Source: UBA7396 sp964527685
GTDB lineage: Bacteria; Patescibacteriota; Gracilibacteria; BD1-5; UBA6164
Length of the DNA: 32,771 bases
Direction: 5' to 3'
NCBI GenBank assembly: GCA_964527685.1
Contig: CAZGOC010000007.1
Location: 1-32,771, forward strand
Shown here: piece by piece, positions 1 to 9,482 of the stretch
Layout: every line of letters begins with the position of its first letter
Numbering within the stretch: position 1 is the first letter of the stretch
The notes under the pieces: generated by a model
Databases searched by the model: none
What the model saw: the letters and a program-made list of their open reading frames with translations, nothing else
Told to the model about the DNA's origin: nothing
Translations under genes and position numbers: made by a program

Positions 1-65
1 GACGGGGTGGGCATCACTGTGGCGATCGACCCGGGCATCACCCCGGCGATTGACACGGGGACAAC
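1..65. repeat. 24-nt imperfect tandem repeat at the window's left edge
   Basis: Two 24-nt units lie head to tail at 11-34 and 35-58 (GCATCAC..., ending GACCCGG and GACACGG), with about five mismatches. In the + frame starting at base 1 they read as GITVAIDP and GITPAIDT. That frame stays open from the window edge to a TAG at 127-129, so this may be the 3' end of a gene encoding short peptide repeats, into which the array's distal end runs. Only 65 bases are visible and the opposite strand is equally possible, so no gene is called. Confidence 0.4.
38..65 (-). repeat. Degenerate leader-distal CRISPR repeat
   Basis: The last 10 bases on the + strand (CGGGGACAAC) match the consensus repeat exactly, and the rest is diverged. 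The distance from base 65 to the first consensus repeat at 99 is exactly 33 nt, the standard spacer length of this array. A decayed repeat at the end away from the leader is usual for CRISPR arrays and independently sets the array direction as leftward. Confidence 0.6.
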
Positions 66-98
66 CCATCAAGAAGGGTGCGCGTCCTCCTTCCGAGC

Positions 99-3000
99 GG
101 TTCACCCCCGCATGCGCGGGGACAACTAGAGTCCCACGCGCCTGCTCGCGTGAACCTCCGGTTCACCCCCGCATGCGCGGGGACAACTAGGGGACGGGAC
201 GGGACGGGGCTTCGTTTTGCGGTTCACCCCCGCATGCGCGGGGACAACATCGGATCCTTGCCCCGCTTGAGGGCTTCGACCGGTTCACCCCCGCATGCGC
301 GGGGACAACTTGCGCGTGATGCTCTCGATGGAGCGCGCGTACGGTTCACCCCCGCATGCGCGGGGACAACCTTCAATTCTCCTTCAATGCTCCTTCATTC
401 TCCGGTTCACCCCCGCATGCGCGGGGACAACTGTGGGTGGCCGTGAGCAAGCCGAGGATGCGCCGGTTCACCCCCGCATGCGCGGGGACAACCCGCCGAC
501 GCCACCGCTGCGACCGCTCCCCACCGGTTCACCCCCGCATGCGCGGGGACAACTTGAGGGCTTCGACCTTCACGTCCTTCCAGGGCGGTTCACCCCCGCA
601 TGCGCGGGGACAACAATGACACGCCCCCCACGTACGACGATGTCATCGGTTCACCCCCGCATGCGCGGGGACAACCGGTCGAGGTGCCGCATCTCCTCCT
701 CGGCCATCGGTTCACCCCCGCATGCGCGGGGACAACGGCGTCTGGTATCCCGGAGAACCCGAGGCCGCCGGTTCACCCCCGCATGCGCGGGGACAACTCG
801 TCGGCCTTCTGATCAGCCGCAGCACCCTGCGGTTCACCCCCGCATGCGCGGGGACAACGAGACCGTGAGGCCAGAGGAGCGCCTCGGCGCCGGTTCACCC
901 CCGCATGCGCGGGGACAACTGGCCCTGGGACCCCTGAACCTGCTTGCCTGCCGGTTCACCCCCGCATGCGCGGGGACAACCAAAGCAGTTTGGGAACAAC
1001 AAGGTCCCGCAGCGGTTCACCCCCGCATGCGCGGGGACAACTTGCGGCCGATGACCCGCAAGGAGTTGGACGACGGTTCACCCCCGCATGCGCGGGGACA
1101 ACCGGTATGCCTCGCGCGGGTGCGCGTAGTCGACCGGTTCACCCCCGCATGCGCGGGGACAACACGGACTGGCTGTCGACGATCCATGCCTGGTCCGGTT
1201 CACCCCCGCATGCGCGGGGACAACGTAACCGGCTCCCGGCCACAACTGCATCAACCCGGTTCACCCCCGCATGCGCGAGGACAACGGAGCCGCAAGGCGC
1301 ACGAGAATCCGCACCGACGGTTCACCCCCGCATGCGCGGGGACAACCTCAGCTCGACCCGTGCCCCGGACGCAGCACTCGGTTCACCCCCGCATGCGCGG
1401 GGACAACTCGACCGCTACCTGCTTCCCTTTGGTGATGTACGGTTCACCCCCGCATGCGCGGGGACAACTGTCCTTTCTTCCAGGCGAGGTGACCGCTCTC
1501 CGGTTCACCCCCGCATGCGCGGGGACAACATACCCGCGTCCCGCCCCAACAGCTCGTAGCACGGTTCACCCCCGCATGCGCGGGGACAACAGGTGGACGG
1601 CCCGTTTCGAACTCCCCTTCGACGGTTCACCCCCGCATGCGCGGGGACAACACGCTGGTCAGCATCCCCGAGGGGAAGCACCTCGGTTCACCCCCGCATG
1701 CGCGGGGACAACTAGGCAAGGCCCATGATCTCGCTGGCTTCGATCGGTTCACCCCCGCATGCGCGGGGACAACTCGTTCAAGGCGGACCGGATGATTTCC
1801 TCTGCCGGTTCACCCCCGCATGCGCGGGGACAACCGATGGGCGAAGAGTGCCGCACTGGCGGATCTCGGTTCACCCCCGCATGCGCGGGGACAACTGTTC
1901 ATCCTCTCGGAGTCGGGGCAGAAGCATCGGTTCACCCCCGCATGCGCGGGGACAACTATCCGTGGCGCCGACTCGAGCGCGCGTCCTCCGGTTCACCCCC
2001 GCATGCGCGGGGACAACGCAGCAAGAAGACGCGAGAGGAGTTCCTACTGCGGTTCACCCCCGCATGCGCGGGGACAACGACGGTTGCGAAGAGTGGCTGG
2101 AGGCTCCATTCGGTTCACCCCCGCATGCGCGGGGACAACCGTAGCGCGGGGCTGACAGTTTCCGCTCATGACGGTTCACCCCCGCATGCGCGGGGACAAC
2201 CAGAGCTGTGTCTCCAGGTTGCCGAGCTCGTTCGGTTCACCCCCGCATGCGCGGGGACAACACGTTTGTCGGGCGCCGCGGTTCGCCCCCGAACGGTTCA
2301 CCCCCGCATGCGCGGGGACAACCCTGTCTTTGGGCGTCGAGCCATCTCATCTCCCGGTTCACCCCCGCATGCGCGGGGACAACTCTCTCGCTTCGGCGGA
2401 TAACCCAACCGCTTCCGGTTCACCCCCGCATGCGCGGGGACAACCTGGAGACCACCCGGCATCGAGAGGAAGTCCTTGGTTCACCCCCGCATGCGCGGGG
2501 ACAACCTCTGCGGGGTGATGGCCCTGTACGCCCTCCTCGGTTCACCCCCGCATGCGCGGGGACAACTGGATCTTGGCGTAGCCAATAACGTCCTTGCTCG
2601 GTTCACCCCCGCATGCGCGGGGACAACATGTCGCGAACCTGTCGCAGATGTGGGCGCACCGGTTCACCCCCGCATGCGCGGGGACAACTACATGACCGAG
2701 ATCATCGCGAACCGCGTGACCGGTTCACCCCCGCATGCGCGGGGACAACGTAATCCCGCTCTACCCAGACAATGGATGTCGCGGTTCACCCCCGCATGCG
2801 CGGGGACAACCGTGCCGCTCGAACGTCTGTGAAAGCTGGTCCAGGTTCACCCCCGCATGCGCGGGGACAACGAAACAACCATGCTCTACCTGGTCGCCCT
2901 CATCGGTTCACCCCCGCATGCGCGGGGACAACCCGCGTATATCCCCCTGGTGTATACGCAGTCACGGTTCACCCCCGCATGCGCGGGGACAACTTGCGTA

Positions 3001-6000
3001 CCGATCGCATCCTGGGACCGCTCGGCGGTTCACCCCCGCATGCGCGGGGACAACCGCCTCGTACTCCGCCGGTGTCCAGGTTTCCGCGGTTCACCCCCGC
3101 ATGCGCGGGGACAACCAGCTCGCCCCCTGTGTGTTGTTGATGGCGTACGGTTCACCCCCGCATGCGCGGGGACAACTTCACGTACATAGCACCGAGTTAC
3201 GACGACGCCGGTTCACCCCCGCATGCGCGGGGACAACCTCCTGCTCCGTCTGAAAGTGGTAGATCATTCCGGTTCACCCCCGCATGCGCGGGGACAACTC
3301 GTCCGGCGGCACGAATCCACTCACGGTAGCCGGTTCACCCCCGCATGCGCGGGGACAACGCCATCTCATCACCTCGCTGAGCTCCTCGCCACGGTTCACC
3401 CCCGCATGCGCGGGGACAACTTCACCTCCTCGATCGGGAGCAGCCAACCCTCCGGTTCACCCCCGCATGCGCGGGGACAACTCAATCAACAGGAGGAACA
3501 GGAACTGCTCCTACGGTTCACCCCCGCATGCGCGGGGACAACTGGGTGTAGCGCATCAGCATGCGCGTGCCAGACGGTTCACCCCCGCATGCGCGGGGAC
3601 AACTGGGCCCGCAACGTCGGCAACGCGGTGTTGGACGGTTCACCCCCGCATGCGCGGGGACAACGGGTGATCGATTCGAACGGGGGCCGGTGGCTCCGGT
3701 TCACCCCCGCATGCGCGGGGACAACGCATACAACCCGCACCCTGCCAGGAGGGTCGTCGGTTCACCCCCGCATGCGCGGGGACAACTGATGGCGTGAGCA
3801 CGAAAGTTCGCCCCGGAGAGGTTCACCCCCGCATGCGCGGGGACAACTTTCCGTTGCGCACGGCCCGTAGTTGGCCCTTCGGTTCACCCCCGCATGCGCG
3901 GGGACAACCCGCACGACATACGGCGGGCCAACCCTGCCAACGGTTCACCCCCGCATGCGCGGGGACAACTCCGGCTGGCAGACGTTTACGCCGGTTGTCA
4001 ACGGTTCACCCCCGCATGCGCGGGGACAACGGAAATCATCGACCTGGGGGTTGCATCATGAGCCCTCGGTTCACCCCCGCATGCGCGGGGACAACTTGCT
4101 TTTAGTGGCCTTATTGGCGGCAGTTACCGGTTCACCCCCGCATGCGCGGGGACAACGACAGTGCCGACGCACCGGGTGAAGTGGCGTCGGTTCACCCCCG
4201 CATGCGCGGGGACAACCGGCCTGGCGCCTCGGCTCGACGTCATGCACTCGGTTCACCCCCGCATGCGCGGGGACAACCAACACGAGCGCCACATCGCGCA
4301 CGGCAACGTTGGTTCACCCCCGCATGCGCGGGGACAACGGGTGATCGATTCGAACGGGGGCCGGTGGCTCCGGTTCACCCCCGCATGCGCGGGGACAACG
4401 TACGGCCTGCCGATTCCCAGGGCGTCCTCGTCGGTTCACCCCCGCATGCGCGGGGACAACCCGCCACATCGCGCATTGATACTCGATACCGACGGTTCAC
4501 CCCCGCATGCGCGGGGACAACTCACATGCTGAGCCACGTACCAGCGCCGCCGTCGGTTCACCCCCGCATGCGCGGGGACAACTGTATCGTCAACGTCAAA
4601 TAGCGCCACATCTATGGTTCACCCCCGCATGCGCGGGGACAACTTAGTGTCTGGAAGTCCATATCTGTATCTCCTTCGGTTCACCCCCGCATGCGCGGGG
4701 ACAACGCCGTGTTGGACTCCGAGGCACGCATCTGGCCCGGTTCACCCCCGCATGCGCGGGGACAACCAGCAGGTCGCCGGGACGGTGATGCAACCGTTCG
4801 GTTCACCCCCGCATGCGCGGGGACAACTTGTACGTCACCGCCGTCGCGCTCGCGAATGACGGTTCACCCCCGCATGCGCGGGGACAACATTCACAAATTC
4901 GCTATCGCGCTTCAGGTAGTCGGTTCACCCCCGCATGCGCGGGGACAACCCGGGATCCCATACGCTCGATCCGTCGCTCTTCGGTTCACCCCCGCATGCG
5001 CGGGGACAACTTGGCATGGCTGACTCATTCAATGATAGCAAACGGTTCACCCCCGCATGCGCGGGGACAACCTGTAGAGCACCGTCTGCCCGCCGCTCCG
5101 GCTCGGTTCACCCCCGCATGCGCGGGGACAACTTGAGCGCCGCTCACTCCGCGCGCACCGCCTTCGGTTCACCCCCGCATGCGCGGGGACAACTGGGATG
5201 TGATAAAACCGGCGATGCTACCAAGCGGTTCACCCCCGCATGCGCGGGGACAACAAGGACCCGAAGCCGGCCACGCGGCCACATGACGGTTCACCCCCGC
5301 ATGCGCGGGGACAACAACGCCCACCTATGGGTCTGGGTGACCAACTCAGGTTCACCCCCGCATGCGCGGGGACAACTGTGTCTCCTGAAGCGAACGTTCC
5401 ATGAGCATCGGTTCACCCCCGCATGCGCGGGGACAACGCCAGGTGAAGCACGTAGCTGAGGAAGCCCTTCGGTTCACCCCCGCATGCGCGGGGACAACAC
5501 AACCAGTGACTACAAATTCATGCTTGCAAACGGTTCACCCCCGCATGCGCGGGGACAACCCGCCGGTTGTGAGTACTGCTCGTCGCCAGGCCGGTTCACC
5601 CCCGCATGCGCGGGGACAACAAATGAGATGTGGATCTATTTTAGTTCGGCAACGGTTCACCCCCGCATGCGCGGGGACAACCTGATGTTGTCTGCGAGCG
5701 CCTCCGGGTCTTGCGGTTCACCCCCGCATGCGCGGGGACAACACGCGCGTAAGACACGGTTAGATTCTGGTGAGCGGTTCACCCCCGCATGCGCGGGGAC
5801 AACGATCATCCGCGAGCGCGGGTGCTGGTTCTTCCCGGTTCACCCCCGCATGCGCGGGGACAACTGGACGGTGCTGAGCTTCCCCTCGACGACCTGCGGT
5901 TCACCCCCGCATGCGCGGGGACAACGAGGTAGGCCCAGCCACCAAAGCTGACGCTGCCGGTTCACCCCCGCATGCGCGGGGACAACCTAGGGCTCGTACA

Positions 6001-8182
6001 TTTTGGCGATTATTTGTACGGTTCACCCCCGCATGCGCGGGGACAACTCTCAGCTGTGAAGGGTAACAGTTGCCTGCCTCGGTTCACCCCCGCATGCGCG
6101 GGGACAACCTGGCCGCGCATTGAACTGTCAGCATACATTCCGGTTCACCCCCGCATGCGCGGGGACAACCTGTAGCGTAGGCCCGAGTGCCCTCATAACC
6201 TCGGTTCACCCCCGCATGCGCGGGGACAACCTGAGGGGCTTTCTCGTTGGTAGGACATTCTTCGGTTCACCCCCGCATGCGCGGGGACAACTACGTCCGC
6301 ACCGTGTCCCCAAGTTGCGGGACCGGTTCACCCCCGCATGCGCGGGGACAACACCCTCGTTACCGGGTGCGTCCCCGGTGCCTTCGGTTCACCCCCGCAT
6401 GCGCGGGGACAACTCGATCAAGATTGGCGACACGATCCGACACGACGGTTCACCCCCGCATGCGCGGGGACAACGTCGGTGAGCAGCCGCGAGCTGTAGC
6501 AGATGGCGGTTCACCCCCGCATGCGCGGGGACAACGCAGCCAGGAGCTTACGTGTCCGCGCCGCCAACGGTTCACCCCCGCATGCGCGGGGACAACCGCC
6601 AGGAGGTCATCAGCCTCACCGCGCGTAACGGTTCACCCCCGCATGCGCGGGGACAACCGGCCAGACCTTCGCTATGCCGACCCCGAACGCGGTTCACCCC
6701 CGCATGCGCGGGGACAACTCGGCCAGGCGCTTGTTCCCGTTGCCGTACGCCGGTTCACCCCCGCATGCGCGGGGACAACGTCGACCAACCCTTGAGCTTA
6801 AGGTCCCAGGTCGGTTCACCCCCGCATGCGCGGGGACAACTGTCAGCCCGAACTCTTCACTGCTCATAATGACGGTTCACCCCCGCATGCGCGGGGACAA
6901 CCCGTAGGAGTCCCCAGCCCAGGCCTGCCACGCCGGTTCACCCCCGCATGCGCGGGGACAACTAGTCGGCAGCACCGAGCGTCATCGCCGCAGCCGGTTC
7001 ACCCCCGCATGCGCGGGGACAACCGCAGCCGCCGTTTGACAAGTTCGAGGCGTTGCGGTTCACCCCCGCATGCGCGGGGACAACAGCGCGGCCATCCCGA
7101 GTACGAGCAGCGAGTCCGGTTCACCCCCGCATGCGCGGGGACAACTCAGTACGGCTGGTTTCGTCAACCGCATTCGCCGGTTCACCCCCGCATGCGCGGG
7201 GACAACCCGATCCCTCCCATTCGCATACAAGCGGCACACGGTTCACCCCCGCATGCGCGGGGACAACGGCACGAACCGCCCACCCTGCGAAAACGCGAGC
7301 GGTTCACCCCCGCATGCGCGGGGACAACTGGAGTCGAGCCCGGCGACGCGCGACCACCCGCGGTTCACCCCCGCATGCGCGGGGACAACTCGGTATCGGC
7401 CTCGGAGAGGTCACGCCCCTCCGGTTCACCCCCGCATGCGCGGGGACAACTTGTATGCACCCGTGAGGGCTTTCGGTGTCGCCGGTTCACCCCCGCATGC
7501 GCGGGGACAACCATTGCTCTCTCCTCACCTTCTCAATCCCGTTCGGTTCACCCCCGCATGCGCGGGGACAACTCGGTGGTGCCATCGTCCAGCAACACCT
7601 CGCGCGGTTCACCCCCGCATGCGCGGGGACAACTGTGTCCAGTTGTTGCGAGCCGGGGAGTAGCCCGGTTCACCCCCGCATGCGCGGGGACAACGAGGCC
7701 GGAGTAGTCCAGCCACAACGGGACCACGGTTCACCCCCGCATGCGCGGGGACAACATGGCGCTCAGCGCCTCGAGCTCCTTCCGCTCCGGTTCACCCCCG
7801 CATGCGCGGGGACAACGGCCCCTCCGGTGTTGCCTGTGGTCGCGCTCGCGGTTCACCCCCGCATGCGCGGGGACAACTTGTACACCATCTCTGGCTGGAG
7901 GAGGATGACCGGTTCACCCCCGCATGCGCGGGGACAACAACGACTCGCCCGGCTCGGGTACAGACACATCCGGTTCACCCCCGCATGCGCGGGGACAACG
8001 TCGTGCGCGCGACACTGGTAGACGGCACCGTCGGTTCACCCCCGCATGCGCGGGGACAACAACCAATCGTTTGCAACGATGGCATCCGCTGACGGTTCAC
8101 CCCCGCATGCGCGGGGACAACGCGACGTGCTGCCGACGCTGGAGCGGGTTGATCGGTTCACCCCCGCATGCGCGGGGACAAC
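99..8182 (-). CRISPR. Type I-E CRISPR array, 133 consensus repeats
   Basis: A 28-nt repeat recurs with 61-nt periodicity. On the transcribed minus strand it begins GTTGTCCCCGCG and ends GGGGGTGAACC, with a CCCCGC/GCGGGG stem around a GCAT loop. I followed repeat starts from 99 to 8155 and count 133 copies and 132 internal spacers, plus one more spacer (66-98) beside the degenerate end repeat. Only one copy shows a base change (G to A at 1278). Spacers are 33 nt except those at 4031-4067 (37 nt), 4157-4188 (32 nt) and 4644-4677 (34 nt). The base next to the repeat is C on the + strand in 127 of 133 cases, so the working repeat is effectively 29 nt with a final G, as in the E. coli I-E system, predicting an 8-nt crRNA handle GUGAACCG. 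Orientation follows from repeat sense, position of cas2 and the degenerate distal repeat. Apparent reading frames across the array are artefacts of the repeat. Confidence 0.98.
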
Positions 8183-8217
8183 ACTGAAACTGTCATGCAC
8201 ACCATCAGTCAGTGTCC
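8183..8217 (-). promoter_or_regulatory. Very short CRISPR leader gap
   Basis: Only 35 bp separate the cas2 stop (8218-8220) from the first repeat (8155-8182). In most I-E loci an AT-rich leader of several tens of bases or more lies here and holds the array promoter and integration signals. This gap is not AT-rich. It carries a 6-bp inverted repeat, CACTGA at 8182-8187 (sharing the last repeat base) and TCAGTG at 8209-8214. Leader functions must either fit here or extend into the 3' end of cas2. Confidence 0.55.
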
Positions 8218-8499
8218 TTACGCCTTCGCCGGACGACGCACGAGCAGAAGCCCCTCGAACTCCTCCGGATAGTAACTGGGTTCACCCCACAGCCTGAAGC
8301 TATAGCCTTGCTCGTTGTTCGTCGAGTAGAGCAATACCGCCGAACCTCCTGACGACTCCTGACAGATGGTCTCCCACAGCTTGTCTCGCACCTTGGCCGA
8401 TACGTTCCCGACGAACACCCCCGCCCGCGGCTCGATTACCCACCGCGAGAGTTCTCCCCGTAGGCCCCGAGGCACCCGCTCAAGGATCAACACCATCAT
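8218..8499 (-). CDS. cas2: CRISPR-associated endoribonuclease-like protein Cas2 (I-E type)
   Basis: This 93-residue protein is the I-E type of Cas2 (E. coli protein 94 aa), which dimerises and holds two Cas1 dimers together in the spacer-integration complex. The N-terminus MMVLILERVPRGLRGEL followed by EPRAGVFVGNVSAKVRD is the characteristic Cas2e core, and a FRLWGEP segment lies near residue 70. It begins four bases inside the cas1 stop (ATGA overlap), so the two are translationally coupled, and it is the last gene before the array. The start ATG at 8497-8499 is followed by a second ATG, and either could be used. Confidence 0.96.
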   Translation of the reverse strand: MMVLILERVPRGLRGELSRWVIEPRAGVFVGNVSAKVRDKLWETICQESSGGSAVLLYSTNNEQGYSFRLWGEPSYYPEEFEGLLLVRRPAKA

Positions 8500-9479
8500 G
8501 CCTCGCCGGTTCCCCCTCGCTCATCTTCAATGTCTGCCACGTCCCGCTCACCGGCATGGTTGACGCCCGCCTCGATGACGCCGGCCCCGCCATCCCATAG
8601 CCAGCCTGGCGATGGTACCGGACCATCGCCCTCGAATTCGTACATCGTCACCGATGTCCCTTCGAACCCAAGCACCCTATCGATGTCGGGGATGATGCGT
8701 TCGAGGAGGCGGCTGCGGTAGAACTGGTCACGGCATGCCTGGCGCACCCGACTCTCGAGTCCGGTGGGGCCGTCGGCTACAGCACGAAAGGCCAGGGGAA
8801 TCGTGAGTTCGGCTTTGTACAAGTCGGCGATGTCGTAGACGAACGAGAGCATCTTTCCGCTGTGGACGAATCCAAGCCCGGGTGAGTAGCCGACGGCAAC
8901 GATCGCCGCGTGACAGATGCCATAGAGTGCACTGGCTGCGGTTGAGAGTGCGCGATTGATGGGGTCGGCACGTCGCCAATCGCCGCGGTCATAGAATCGA
9001 CCCTGCCAATCAACGCCCGTTTCGGTACTGGCTCGGGCATACGCCTGGCGAACTCGGAGTCCCTCGCGCCCCCGGAGTTGTTGGAGTGAGAGGTCTGGGG
9101 GAAGTTCCTCAGCGAATCGCAGCCGATACATGCGATTGATCACCGCCAGGCGCGACCCAGGGTCACTTGCCAGTGCGGCTTGCCGGACAAGGTTACGAGC
9201 GGAGCGGGTCTCACCTGTTGAGTGTGCATAAAGCCGAACTCCGCCCTCGCCCGTCCACGCTACCATGCAACCGTTTTCCGCCAGCGCCCGCATCGCCGCG
9301 TGTGTCAGCGTCGTCCCCGGGCCCAATAAGAGCAACGAGAGTGCCGCACAGGGAATGGCGACGGTCCCGCGCTTGTCGGCGAGCAGGATCGATTTTGCTT
9401 CCTGCTCCACCCGTGCGTGTTCGACGTACAAGTAGGTCAGGCTGTCGCGCACACGGGGAAGCGCATGGAGATCCTTCAT
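8496..9479 (-). CDS. cas1: CRISPR-associated integrase Cas1 (I-E type)
   Basis: This 327-residue Cas1 is the integrase that inserts new spacers at the leader-proximal repeat. The metal-binding catalytic residues are visible: Glu139 in RGREGLR, His206 in GFVHSGK, and Asp216/Asp219 in VYDIADLYK. They align with E. coli Cas1 E141, H208 and D218/D221 at a constant offset of two. The protein is somewhat longer than E. coli Cas1 (305 aa) because of a C-terminal tail rich in Gly, Asp and Glu after about residue 300. It lies three bases after cas6e and overlaps cas2 by four bases. All catalytic residues are intact, so adaptation should be possible. Confidence 0.97.
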   Translation of the reverse strand: MKDLHALPRVRDSLTYLYVEHARVEQEAKSILLADKRGTVAIPCAALSLLLLGPGTTLTHAAMRALAENGCMVAWTGEGGVRLYAHSTGETRSARNLVRQAALASDPGSRLAVINRMYRLRFAEELPPDLSLQQLRGREGLRVRQAYARASTETGVDWQGRFYDRGDWRRADPINRALSTAASALYGICHAAIVAVGYSPGLGFVHSGKMLSFVYDIADLYKAELTIPLAFRAVADGPTGLESRVRQACRDQFYRSRLLERIIPDIDRVLGFEGTSVTMYEFEGDGPVPSPGWLWDGGAGVIEAGVNHAGERDVADIEDERGGTGEA

Positions 9480-9482
9480 ACT

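Noticed and set aside
2262..2294. Spacer containing GGTTCGCCCCCGAAC, similar to the repeat start
   Set aside because: The similarity covers only about ten bases with a mismatch and the spacer has normal length and register, so it is not a partial repeat.
3665..3697. Duplicated spacer contains GTTCGAAT in crRNA sense, reminiscent of a tRNA T-loop
   Set aside because: The flanking bases do not form a T-arm, so no tRNA target can be supported.
8277..8293. GGTTCACCCC inside cas2, equal to the first ten bases of the repeat on the + strand
   Set aside because: It is explained by the codons of the WGEP segment in Cas2e; no further repeat bases follow and the spacing is wrong.
78..8297. Dozens of open frames with MRGDN, GSPPHARGQ and RFTPACAGTT repeats
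   Set aside because: These are the three translations of the CRISPR repeat; the 61-nt unit shifts frame each time. They are not genes.
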